64,000 nucleotides of DNA, taken from contig CM055318.2 in the NCBI GenBank assembly GCA_029255685.2, positions 3,105,001 through 3,169,000 of the forward strand, given 5' to 3'. This DNA is from Silene conica (lineage: Eukaryota; Streptophyta; Magnoliopsida; Caryophyllales; Caryophyllaceae). Under the pieces are notes generated by a model. That model saw only the letters and a list, made by a program, of their open reading frames with translations, was not told the origin of the DNA and made no database searches. Positions 47,801-58,608 of this stretch are shown here, piece by piece. The translations under genes and the position numbers were made by a program. Position 1 is the first letter of the stretch, and every line of letters starts with the position of its first letter.

Positions 47801-50092
47801 GACACGACACTTTGACACTTCAATTTAGACCATGAAATAGGAAAATTCACCCAAAATAGCCGTGTCCGACACGTGGATCCTGGTTTGTTTTGACCTCCGC
47901 TTTTTCTTTGAGACGGTTTCACTCTCATGACTCACATCTGAATTTCGACGGCTGCATTACTCAGGTCAATCGAATTCTGGTGGAAAAGGTCACCACTTTG
48001 CTATAACATTTGGTGCAAGTTTCGGGGGTGCTCTTTTGGCCATTGCTATCATCGGGTTGGGAATCTGGTGGTGGTACAGAAGAAACCGACAGATTTTTTT
48101 CGATGTAAATGGTCAGTTACTCATTAACTCCCTCTCGTTGTCACAAAATTACCGTTTCAATTTACAGACTGTAAAACATCGGTATTGTTTTGGTTGGCAG
48201 AGCAATATGACCCGGAAACTTGCCTAGGTCATTTGAAGAGGTATAGCTTCAAAGAACTACGTTCGGCAACCAACCATTTCAATTCAAAGAATATACTCGG
48301 TCAAGGCGGTTTTGGTATAGTTTTCAAGGGCACGCTAAATGATGGGACACTGGTAGCAGTGAAAAGGTTGAAGGACTATACAATAACCGCAGGCGAAATT
48401 CAGTTTCAGACGGAAGTTGAAACTATTGGGTTAGCTGTTCATCGGAATCTTCTTCGTCTTTGTGGGTTCTGTTCAACTGAGAACGAGCGACTTCTTGTCT
48501 ATCCTTATATGCCTAATGGGAGTGTGGCATCTCGCCTCAAAGGTTAGCATCTTATATCGCTTTGTGCTTAGGACTCCTCTTTGACTTTGATCACGTTATT
48601 AGGAATATTAATAATAGTTGGACCTCAACCATCATCTTAAGGTTTTGGTAGAGATGGTTCATCTATCATGGTATCAGAGCCAGTGTGACCGAAGGTCACG
48701 GGGGTCACGGGTTCGAATCCTGGCAACCTCAAGAACTGGAAACCAGTGGAGACTAACTATTATTAATATTCCTAATACACGTCTCCAAGGTTTTGCATTT
48801 CTCATAGTTATCAAACGTTTTTGAGGCAGTATCGGCTGCATTTTTAGCGCAATGGCCGAGTCTAAACTGTAATGACTGACAGAAGTTTTTGTCCAATAGT
48901 TCTCTGTAAAAAATGACCGTTTTTGCTCATTATTTTAGATCACATTCACGGAAGACCGGTGTTGGACTGGTGTAGGCGTAGGAATATAGCTTTAGGGACA
49001 GCAAGAGGGTTGCTGTACTTGCACGAGCAATGTGATCCTAAAATTATACACCGAGATGTAAAAGCAGCAAATATTCTACTAGACGAGGATTTTGAAGCAG
49101 TCGTTGGTGATTTTGGGCTAGCAAAGCTGTTGGACCATCGGGATTCGCATGTTACCACAGCAGTTCGTGGCACTGTCGGACACATAGCTCCTGAGTATTT
49201 GTCAACTGGTCAGTCATCTGAGAAAACCGATGTTTTTGGGTACGGAATACTCCTACTTGAACTAATCACTGGCCAAAAAGCATTGGATTTTGGCCGAGCT
49301 TCTAACCAGAAAGGCGTCATGCTCGACTGGGTACGCTTATTTTCTGTTGCGAAATTATCAGTAATTCTGTCTGTTATAAATTATCAGTATCAGTAATTCT
49401 GTCTGTTATAACGGAAGCCCACAATAAAGAACCATACGCACAGATTTACGTGGTCCCCAGATTCAGAACGGTATATTGTATGATAACTGCTTGGGTAGAG
49501 GTTTAGAGTTTATATAGTACTCTTAACCTAATACAATACAGATTTGACCTAATCTAATAAGGTCCAGACAGAAACTCTAGCCCAATACAGAATTCAGATA
49601 CCGTTTAGGTTTCGGGGGCGTTGCCCCCAAACCCCTAAACCAGGGCGCTTCACCCCTGGACCCAGACTCGCTGACCGGTCAGCGAGACCCCGTATAGTCG
49701 TTCGAAGCGGCGACTAACAGATTCAAGGCATAGACCCAACACTGTCGTGACATTTGTTTCTAATGCTTGTCTTCGATTATCAGGTGAAGAAATTACATCA
49801 AGACGGAAAACTTAACCTTCTGGTAGATTCGGATTTGAAGAACTACGACGTACTGGAATTAGGAGAAATGGTCCAAGTCGCTCTTTTATGCACACAATTC
49901 AATCCTTCCAATCGTCCAAAAATGTCGGAAGTCCTAAGGATCTTAGAAGGCGATGGGTTAGCCGAGAAATGGGAAGACTCACAGAGATTCGATACTCCAA
50001 GATCACGCTCCGGTGAACCACTACAATATTCCGATTATATAGAAGAGTCGTCACTAGTAGTCGAGGCAATGGAACTTTCTGGCCCGAGATGA
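44856..50092 (+). CDS. LRR receptor-like kinase of the NIK family, 11 exons
   Basis: Exons: 44856-44958, 45979-46111, 46269-46340, 46732-46875, 46990-47061, 47436-47495, 47579-47673, 47965-48111, 48201-48542, 48939-49330, 49784-50092; 1869 bases, 622 residues, all GT-AG. Residues 1-24 are a signal peptide. An N-terminal LRR cap (DPCSW) and about five LRRs follow to about residue 195, then the membrane span near 237-258. The kinase has a P-loop GQGGFG at 309-314, K330 in [12 protein letters not shown] with D429, DFG at 447-449, and VTTAVRGT in the activation loop (T468 aligns with the key NIK1 Thr). The C-terminus is MELSGPR as in NIK1-3. NIKs are plasma-membrane kinases in antiviral translational control and development. 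All catalytic residues are present and the frame is intact. Confidence 0.93.
45005..45670 (+). repeat. Seven-unit tandem array in NIK intron 1
   Basis: Units of about 92-100 bp contain GCTGCTTACATCCG, a C-rich run, GCAATTTGCAGGAACCC, GGCACTAGGGTAATGTTGTTGT and AAGTACAAGACTAC. Starts are near 45025, 45118, 45209, 45309, 45404, 45501 and 45590. The GGGTAATGTTGTTGTT end resembles the TTG-tailed ends of plant TS-type SINEs. Confidence 0.85.
46437..46652 (+). mobile_element. TRIM/SINE-like element with tRNA-iMet primer site, NIK intron 3
   Basis: A 19-bp direct repeat TGAGACGGTTCATCTATCA at 46466-46484 and 46633-46651 looks like two short LTR ends. The first is followed immediately by TGGTATCAGAGC (46485-46496), the plant primer-binding site for initiator tRNA-Met. 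The interior also holds a perfect pol III B-box GGTTCAAATCC (46517-46527). It is non-coding and 5'-truncated relative to the element at 48597. Confidence 0.65.
47092..47290 (-). mobile_element. tRNA-derived SINE, family A (copy 3), NIK intron 5
   Basis: In minus orientation: GCAGGAGTTGAGAGGT, B-box GGTTCGATTACC, GATGACTACTTGGCC and the 3' end CTCGTCACCAAAAAA, giving the T run at 47092-47108. It is the most complete of the three copies. Confidence 0.8.
47735..47874. mobile_element. GTGTCCGACAC-type MITE fragment, NIK intron 7
   Basis: Begins CTATGTTACTCCGAC and is full of GTGTCNGACAC words. It is flanked by a perfect 9-bp direct repeat GGATCCTGG (47726-47734 and 47875-47883). The right terminal repeat expected for the family is missing. 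Confidence 0.6.
48597..48777 (+). mobile_element. 181-bp element with 22-bp inverted ends and 5-bp duplication, NIK intron 9
   Basis: The ends are perfect inverted repeats beginning TATTAGGAATATTAAT. Both sides carry the 5-bp duplication CACGT (48592-48596, 48778-48782). Inside are TGGTATCAGAGCC, the iMet primer-site sequence, and a B-box GGTTCGAATCC. A 5-bp duplication suggests retroviral-type integration; the long inverted ends are unusual for an LTR. Confidence 0.75.
49404..49741. mobile_element. Solo LTR, 338 bp, NIK intron 10
   Basis: Starts TGTTATAACGG and ends ACCCAACA (TGTT/AACA inverted), with a perfect 5-bp duplication CTGTC at 49399-49403 and 49742-49746. No internal retrotransposon sequence adjoins it. 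A TTACGTGGTCCCC segment is typical of plant LTRs of Copia style, which is only a suggestion. Confidence 0.85.
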
Positions 50093-51659
50093 CACCCTCC
50101 TCGTGTCAGTCGCCAGTCCCGGTGTATTTCACACTTTTCAAATTTTTCCTCGCATATTTTGAGAAGCGCAAAAAACCCGTAAATGAGAGGGCCGAGGGGT
50201 ACTACTAAACTACTAACTAGTATAAACTACTAAGTACTAATCAAGGAAGAAGTATGTGATTCGATTTCTTGTCGATATATAATGTATTTAAGTTGTAAAA
50301 ATGAATATATGAAGTAAATTTGTAACCTTTAATTAGATTAAAAAGTCTGATGGAAAGAAATTTTGGTGTTCTGTGATTATAAACATTGAGATCCTGTAAT
50401 ACTTCTGACCGTACTCGGTGGTATTTTACGTATTTGCTAAATTTTGTATACGATTTTATTTTATTTCCTAACCAAATTGCTAATAATTTAACGAATAATC
50501 GATCTTACTTCGCACATATCGCAAGTAATTTTGTCGTTCTATCAACAAAATTATTAATACACGTCTTTTAATTGATTAAATTAATGTTTTTATAATTTTA
50601 AAAAGAAGAATTTGTACAATTAGGGTTTGGAATTTAGGGATTTGAATTTTGAATTGTTGGAGATGTGGTTGTTGGTGATCGTCTTATTGGCCGGGGTTGG
50701 GTGGTCGTTTATGACGGCTAGTGTTAGTGGTGGTGCGTTCTGGTTGTGGGGAGTTTAGTGGTGGGGCGAGTGGTGGTGCGTGGCTCAGTATACTTTTCTT
50801 TTGGAATTTTTTCGGTTTTGATTAGTGATATCTCTAAGTGGGTGTGAAAATTGAGTCATAAAGTCGGGATAAGACGATAAAGTGCGTGAGAATAAGTAAA
50901 ATTGTGTATGGTATTTAGCAACTCCCAGTTTATCGAAGATCCCAAACAAATCGCGTATTTCGAATTGTTATAATTCAAGTATAAACTAATTCTCATGTGA
51001 GACGTTCTCTCAGAAGACGTACTGAAGCGAGTATCAGTTCCGTAAGAAACGAACGAAATTTGACTGCACGCTACATTCACACAAGGTCTATTATGCTCAG
51101 AAATTACATTCAAAATACAATTTACAATTTATTTCAAATTCGAAAAAACATACAAATACGGATTCTTTGTCTCATTTGAGATAAATAAAAATCACAAAAA
51201 CAATAAAAATAGCCGAAATGATGCCATTATAGTGACTTGCCGGCTTGCTTGCCATTTCACCATTTTTTCTCCCTTTTCTCGCCTAATAAGAACAATAATA
51301 CCAACTTATGTACATGGGAGAATACGAGTACAGATGCTCCGTCTCATTTCCGTTCTAGTAAAAAAATCCGTTCTAGTAAAGAAAATGAGACAGATAATCC
51401 GCTCTCAGAGAGAAATAACGTCGAAAGTGCAAGACAAACGGTTTTACTGATCAATTCCTTGCCATACCAATTACCATAACACCCTAAGAAGTTATCTTCC
51501 TCATTTACGTCTCACTCGCTACCTCGCTGTGTATGTATAAGCGGGAGCTATTGAGACACTGGCGTAATTTTTACATGTATGGAATTTTTAAGGTAGTGAG
51601 TGTTTTACAAGGTTGTGGTGTAGGAGTTTAAGCATGGTTCCTAAGGTTTTATATAAGCA
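50093..51659. other. 3' flank of the NIK-like gene and gene-free DNA
   Basis: Probable 3' UTR at the start, then a GT-rich patch (50650-50780) and AT-rich sequence. I see no gene or RNA. Confidence 0.4.
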
Positions 51660-51845
51660 CAAATTCATGTTGCAGACGGACTTATCCGTTACAAGCTGAA
51701 GATAGATAGTGCCCACTCACATCATGCAAGTGACAATATCCATAAAATGTTCAATTTTTTCCCACTTTTATGTCCACTTGCTTTATTGTCTGGGTAAAAT
51801 ATTCGTCCGTCTTCAACTTTTGACGGATCACGAGTAAGACTCTTT
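51660..51845. mobile_element. MITE, CCGTCACAAGC family
   Basis: Left GACGGACTTATCCGTTACAAGC, right CCGTCTTCAACTTTTGACGG, inverted. Internal similarity to 58075. Confidence 0.55.
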
Positions 51846-51917
51846 GTTTGTATGGAGGAATCAATATCTTTTTTCTAAAAAAAAAAGAAAAAAATCACGA
51901 ACTGACGAAAAATAATA

Positions 51918-52114
51918 CTCCCTCCGAGTCATAGTAATGGTTCCTTTACCTTTATGCACAAAAAATAAAGAAATGATTCTAAACCACACAAAACACCCTA
52001 CCCCACACTGAATTGATTTTGGACCACAAAAAAGTTACTAAAAATGGAAAGAGGAACCATCACTAAACTCGCACCAAAAAAGAAGTAAGAACCATTACTC
52101 CGACTCGAAGCGAG
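51918..52114. mobile_element. Stowaway MITE, 197 bp
   Basis: TA-flanked inverted ends CTCCCTCCGAGTCATAGTAA and TTACTCCGACTCGAAGCGAG (TA at 51916-51917 and 52115-52116). Confidence 0.85.
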
Positions 52115-52169
52115 TAATTAATTTGGATAATGCTGCCTTTAGATTTCATAATCAAAATCATTGTGGTTC

Positions 52170-53000
52170 AATTAGTAAAAGAAAAAGTGTTTTAATTTCA
52201 CAATTGCTTTTGACGTGTTTTTTTGTGTACGATGACTTGAATATACATTAACTATATTTTTTTTTTTTCCGGATGATGATGGAATTCGTTGTCACAACCG
52301 TTAACTTTGGTGTGCACTAATCCTCAATACCTCAAAGGCTCAAATAGTCAGATAAACGTGATAGTTTACAAAGCATGTCAATCGCCCAAGGAACCTGCAG
52401 CCGCTATCTTTGGCGCGTACTGAGTAAACCCTCGGGTATATGTAATAGCCTGCAAACCACATACACCAGGTAAGCCACCCGAGGGTGACAGACTCGAAGT
52501 CTATTTAGGTATGGACTCGGGCCAAGAATGCTCCGCAAGATTTTGCTCTAGGGAGCTTGAACCCGGGTCTCCTAGGAATTTCACCCAAATTTTAACCAAT
52601 AGACTCCATCCTCACGGCGTATTGACGAATTTTGAGGCTATGAGCCGGACGAGTTTTAATATAGATGTGAGATTTATCCGTAGAGATGAAAGTGACACGC
52701 GGATAATTGTGGTTCATTGACTAAAAGTGAAAGTTTTTTAGTTTTACATTTGCTTTTGACGTGTGTTTTTTGTATGACAAATTTTCCTTCAATCACTTTG
52801 CTTAGATTACTCGAAAAGCATGATTACATTAGCGCTTTTTTTTAATTATTATGACGAGAGAATTCGTAACCGTTATTTTTTATGCTTACTAGATAAATCT
52901 CCATACATCAGGTATGTGTTCATTTTTTTCCATATAATGGCGAGTTTTGATGCTATGATCGTACGAGTTCTAAATATAAATTTGTGATTTCTCAGGAACT
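52170..53000 (+). repeat. Diverged tandem duplication carrying a SINE in the first copy
   Basis: GCTTTTGACGTGTTTTTTTG, GAATTCGT...ACCGTTA and GAGTTTTAATATAGAT-like phrases near 52205, 52285 and 52655 recur near 52752, 52870 and 52968. The first copy is longer by the SINE. Confidence 0.55.
52381..52620 (-). mobile_element. tRNA-derived SINE, family B (copy 2)
   Basis: Matches 32278-32529 throughout (GCAGCCGCTATCT, GCAAACCAC, GAACCCGGGTCTCC, GACTCCATCC on the plus strand). The B-box on the minus strand is GGTTCAAGCTCC. Confidence 0.75.
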
Positions 53001-53093
53001 TTTCAAGTGGTTTTTTATTTATTATTTATTATTTATTATTTATTTTTGTAGTATAATTTTATGATAATGGTTGACGAAAATGACAAAGAAGTA

Positions 53094-53353
53094 CTTCCTC
53101 CATTTCAATCAATTCTATACATTTCACTTTTTGTACGCTATTCATAAGTCGAGTAAATTTTCGACATAACTTCTAATATATAACATAAAAGATAGTCATG
53201 TGAGATCTTATTTAAATTGTCTTACCAAGTATATTATGAATATCAAAGTTTTATAATTTTTATCGATACGTAACTAAAGATATTAACAAAACAAAACGGG
53301 TATTGAAAAACGTGAATAAAGTAAATTTATAGAATTGATCGGAATGGAGGAAG
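53094..53353. mobile_element. Stowaway MITE, about 260 bp
   Basis: Inverted ends CTTCCTCCATTTCAATCAAT and ATTGATCGGAATGGAGGAAG; left TA, right TG (one changed base in the TA target). Confidence 0.75.
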
Positions 53354-54166
53354 TGTTACTTTTAGCCCTAGACTATGGAGTCTTTTTGATTGAGTGGAAT
53401 GCTTTTATTTTCCGTGGTGTACCAGTAGATCCACTAACTTTTGCCTCCTGCACTATAAGACTAAACTCCGTCATGCTTGGCAAAATAAAACGGATTAAAT
53501 ATTATCATATTTTAAAAATAAAACGGATTAAATATAACCATATTTTAAAATAATGTAAATATATAATATATTATCAGAAAATTTAAAACACATTTTATCA
53601 TAAAATGCAATATTTTATCCATCCTATAAATAAGAATTTGCAATAAAACTATACTAGTAGGACTTTTGCGCCTACTTCATTTTTGAGTGATGAACTTATT
53701 ATTGTGTAACACGGTTATATAAGCTATAATACTTTTTATATGATAATAGCAGATAATTAGTTAAGAGTTGAGTTGAGTGAAACTGAACTCAACGAAATTG
53801 TATTAAACCAAACTAAATTAAAGAGAGCTTATTAAATGAGACTAAATTAAGTCAGAAAAAACATGGCATATTTTATAACTTCAAACCAACTTATTACCAA
53901 TATATGCCATAGCTAATACGGATTTTAGTATAAATGTGTTTTGAATATTCTTTAAGTATATTAATCAACTATTATTATTTATTATACTAGTTTAGTTTTC
54001 ATTTTTTTTGGATAGTCTACCCGATACCCCTATGTTTTTTCATATTTCAAGGGGTACCTCTCGTTTTCCGCTGAAAAACTTTTGATTGCGTATAATTCGC
54101 ACAAATTCGAAATACAACAATTTTTTTTCAAATTAATCTCTTTATAATATCTTTGATCTAGAAAAA
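53354..54166. other. Gene-free AT-rich interval
   Basis: Contains a direct repeat of AAAATAAAACGGATTAAATAT-like units at 53480-53550 and a GATAGTCTACCC/ACCCCTATGTTTTTTC stretch at 54012-54042 that resembles the start of the element at 54167. Confidence 0.4.
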
Positions 54167-54724
54167 GGATATTCTACAGTGTACCCCTGAGTTTTTCAGT
54201 ATTTTATGTTGTACACTTGTACCCCTACATTTTTGAAATTTTATGGTCTACCCCTATACTTTATATACAGTCTATCTCATAACCTTATTTATTATTTCAC
54301 TAACTTAATATTTTCTTAATTGATCTATTTAATGGTTTATCATCATTCAAACTACTTGATAACCTGATAATTTACTTATTAGTTTGTTTAACTACCCATT
54401 AACTAACTAAATAGTATGCGAATTTAACTAAAATTTATTAAATCTCCATTATCATTTCACGCTTTATGAAGGAGTATTTTTAATAATAATTAATGTTTAT
54501 TGAAGATGATTTGTGATGCTTCTCATACAGAATGGTGATAAAACGTTAATGAGCCACAATAAATGTCAAAATACAACTGTTTGATAGTAATTAATAAAGT
54601 TAATGAAGAGTTAAAAAGGACATGATCGAGAAGTAAGTAGAAAATTTAGGGGTACAGTGTAAAATACAAAAAAAAGTTACAATAAAAAAAACCAAGAAAC
54701 TTAGAGATAGACCGTAGAATATCC
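54167..54724. mobile_element. TIR element, GGATATTCTACAGTGTACCCC family
   Basis: Ends GGATATTCTACAGTGTACCCC-like and AGACCGTAGAATATCC are inverted, 558 bp, no coding. A clean target duplication is not visible. Confidence 0.55.
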
Positions 54725-56004
54725 CGAAAAAATATTGCAACTTTCAAATTTATTACAAGAGTTGCGGTCTCTTAAACGTATTTAACCAAACAAAATATTG
54801 CAACTTTTTGGTGTTAGTGACTTTTTAACCAAATCTGTGAGTCGGATTTGATCATTATTTTGAGCAATACTTTAAACTAGTTAAACTAATGGATGATGTG
54901 TCTCAATGATCAATCATATGAATGATCACGCCTATCTACCTCCATTAACTCATGATTTTGATACAAAACTAATTTATTAATATTTATGATAAAATTATAA
55001 TATGGTGAAATAGAGACGGTTTAACAAAATTGTCTCAGCTTTTATTTTTTCAATGACGAGAAAGTTTGATCTTCCTGAGAGGGAACCATCATCTAGAGAA
55101 ATTCAAACCCATGACCTCGCAGTCCATCCTGAAAAAACCCGGATCTCCATTAGACCAATAGCTTTATTAAAGTATAAATGAGTATTTCTGCATATAATGT
55201 AATATGAGCAACGTAACATGAAAAGACACCTTAGACGACCTCAAATTGTTTTGTACTTTTCTTTAGCTAAGACTCTAGTTGGGCAAGGTATTTAAGTTAT
55301 GACTAATTTATTTGGCCAAAATTTCAGCTATATGGTTTAAGCTTAATTAAAAAAACTCCTTAAACTAGCAAGTGATAAACACGCTAGTTGGAATCATTTT
55401 ATCATCATTTCCGCCTCTTTAATTGTTACGACATAATAAAAATAATATATAATCGTTTATGCCATTTTTGTCACATATTACCTATCTTATCAGCTTAATT
55501 TGCCAAACAGTTTCAATAATATCAACTAATTTATTTGCTTCTCAGATTTAACTAAATTTTCTTCAAACTTAGCAGATTTCAGCTAACTTTCACCTATTTT
55601 TGCCAAATAAAGTTTAAAACTTAATTATATCTGCACAAATTCTTATTTAAGATAATCTTCGTTTAAAATAGCTTTCACAAATAACTTATGTAAAGGAAAA
55701 AAAATAGAAGGGAGTGATGTGAGCATTAATTCTCTTATACAACCGTCTCTCCGAGTTATTTTGCAAGAAGTGACAATTTTTTTTAATGAATAATGACAAC
55801 TTTTGGCTAATTAGTGATCGTTAAATGGTTAATTTTAATCATATAAAATTTTCACTATTTATGAAAAACTTGTTACTTTTTCCTGGTCGCACGCACAAAA
55901 GTCATATATAAGAGAATTTGTGGTATCGGGAGACTTTCTAAATTAAGACGGTCTTAAATAAGACGAAACTGTTGATATCACAAAAATTCCAAAAAGCCCA
56001 TTTG
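54725..56004. other. Gene-free AT-rich interval
   Basis: No gene. A CCATGACCTCGCAGTCCATC-like patch near 55105 (reverse tRNA-like wording) hints at another decayed SINE. Confidence 0.35.
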
Positions 56005-56206
56005 TGTTAGCCGACAAGTCTCCCTTGTGCGGTTATATCCGTCACAAGCTTGCGACGGGTTAAAAACTATCCATGTTGGTGGATAAGAGAAAACAATTTG
56101 CTAGTACCAAGATATTCCACTTTTGTCTTATCTCCCCAATATAGGTATTACTCGAACAGTCGCAAGCTTGCGACGGATATTCCGCCAAACGACAATTTGT
56201 TTGCAC
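56005..56206. mobile_element. MITE, CCGTCACAAGC family
   Basis: Left GTCTCCCTTGTGCGG then CCGTCACAAGCTTGCGACGG; right CAGTCGCAAGCTTGCGACGG then CCGCCAAACGACAATT. Nested palindromic ends as in the element at 42751. Confidence 0.65.
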
Positions 56207-57108
56207 ATAATTATGGACACAAGTCCAACCTTTGCCTAACTTTGAATTTTTGTGGGTACAAGATTGAAACCGGTTACCAAGCCCAGGCCCACAAAATATG
56301 TTCTAGAGCTTCTAGTAAACATTAATGGGCCATGTGTGTCTCATAATCTCTATGTTATTTCTCTTTTAAGGCCCATGAATGAAGGCATGGGTAGGAGTAA
56401 GTGGGCCACATGGGCTTAAATATGCATATAAAAGGTCATACATAATTTGTTGCATTGCTAATAACTCTTGCAAAAATTGAAAATGACATTGCTTTATATA
56501 TATTTCAATTAAAATTAATATAAGTCCATTCTAGATATTTTAATATTGAGTTTTAGATTTTATTAAAACACGGTAAATTATGATTGGAACTGACGTATTT
56601 AAGTAGATAAGTCTTCGTTGTCAAATTAATCATTCAAAATGAGATTAATGTTGCATAAGTAAAAATATAATTATTGAACCACATTTTATCAGGTTTGTCT
56701 TACATTAAAACTGTCTTGATAATTGATTTAGTTTTTGTTTTTTCATCTATAATTGTATTACAAAATCTAACTATTTAAAAGCATAATTTTTAGTAATTTA
56801 AGTATTTTAAAAATATTTTACGAACTTTAAAAATATTACTAATATTTTAAAAAATTGCAGAAATATCATACAAAGTAAAAAAAAATAGTAAATATAATGC
56901 CAGAAAGTTGGTATAATATAACCAAGTGCTATTGGTCTACTAGAGATACAGATTCTCTAGAAACATTCACATGTCTTTTAGTGAGGAATAACTTTGTTAA
57001 TTGAGCTTATACAATACGTGGTGTGGTTAACATGTTATTGTTGCGTGTCCAGGAAAAATCAAACTCCTCGTCGTTGCAAACAAAAAAAGGTTGGTATAAT
57101 GCTACTAG

Positions 57109-57606
57109 CTAGGTAGCACGAACACTTCTAGTAATGAGCCGTACCGTGTCCGACACCGACACTCCACGGACACACGCCGAAACGTGTCGGACACCTAAAC
57201 AGCCGTATCTAACTTTCTACATTTATTTGGGCACGTGTCCGATGCGTGTCCATGATATTTGAATCGTGTTCATCGCGTGTCTACGGTATTTGTTTATCAT
57301 TTGCGGTGAATGATGTTTTTCAGACGATAAATACGCTACCGAAAGAGATTACTTAGAATCTTCGTTTGGATGAGAAATTAAAATGAGTTATTATCAAGAG
57401 CAAGTTTTCTCTTCACTTATTTAAAATTAATATGAAATACTTTACAAAACTAAAGTCAAATATTTATAACTATAAAATGTATATTTTATTTAAATTTAAA
57501 TAACGTGTCCCGTATCCTAAATTTTATAGCATGCCGTGTCCTATGTCCATATCATATCCGTGTCCGTGTCCGTGTCCGTGTCCGTATCCGTTTTGGTGCT
57601 ACCTAA
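57109..57606. mobile_element. hAT MITE with TAGGTAGCAC ends
   Basis: Ends CTAGGTAGCACG and GTGCTACCTAA are inverted and flanked by GCTACTAG and ACTACTAG (8 bp, one change). The interior is rich in GTGTCCG words and includes a (GTGTCC)n microsatellite at about 57558-57586. Confidence 0.8.
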
Positions 57607-58074
57607 ACTACTAGTAGTATTTTATTTTAAGTAGCATATTAAAAGTTAGGACAAGATGATCAAACGAATCCACCTGAGATTACCCTTTTGACGGTCATTA
57701 CAATTAAAATATTACTTTATTTTGGCATGTTTCTGATCCCTTCTCAGTAAATTTCCTGGGAACGTAATTAGGGAAAGTGTCCAAGGTTCGTTTACCAAAA
57801 TTTTCCAGATTAAGAAATTGTATTTGTAAACTATAAATGGTGACTGATTAAATAACCTTATTTAATTTATTATTGTAATTAGTTAATTAACTACTAATTA
57901 ATTAATTAATATGTTTGTGATCGATCACAACTGTTGTGGGCTCCATCTTGCATCAAGAAACGTGTCGGCCACCCGCTAAAGTTTTCTTTCTACCTCTACT
58001 CCCAACTTTTTATCAACTTCGTCTTAATATTAAAACGGTTTATCGATCGTTAGACAATGAGTGTACCATAAAGA

Positions 58075-58245
58075 GTCTTGTTGAAAACGGATACTATCTG
58101 TCACAAGCTGAATAGTATCCCTTTATAACAATGCAAGTGAGGAGACAAAGTGGAGGAAAATGGAGCATTTTCACGGGTAATGCCACTTGTATTTTGTGAG
58201 AGAAACACTATCCATTTTCAGCTTCTGACGTATAGCATGGGCGGA
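58075..58245. mobile_element. MITE, diverged CCGTCACAAGC family
   Basis: Left AACGGATACTATCTGTCACAAGCTG-like, right TATCCATTTTCAGCTTCTGACG, inverted; interior resembles 51660-51845. Confidence 0.5.
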
Positions 58246-58608
58246 TTTGTTAGGCAAGTGTCACCCCCAACATAAAAATAAGATTAATTTCTAAACATAA
58301 ATTACACAGAAATGTGTTGGATTTAGGGGTTCAAAGTGACTATATGTTTGAAGTTTACTTGAGGTTAGAGCTTCAAATCTTATAAGAGAGGAATATTTTA
58401 CAAAATCCTGCTTTATTTCACCAAACTTTTTGGAGTTTTATAGCAAATAATTTGAACTTATAAATACATTTTACGAGTTTTATTAAAGAAATTTGAGTGT
58501 CTTTATATAAAAAAATTAACTCAAAATATTATAATATTATATTAGAACTCAAAAGTATTACATATAAACTCAATAAGATTTTTACGCTTTAACACCTAAA
58601 AAATTAGG

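Noticed and set aside
47628-47828. Read-through of NIK exon 7 into the intron giving a longer exon
   Set aside because: The donor at 47674 and acceptor at 47964 join to the conserved juxtamembrane sequence in phase, whereas read-through enters the MITE and stops.
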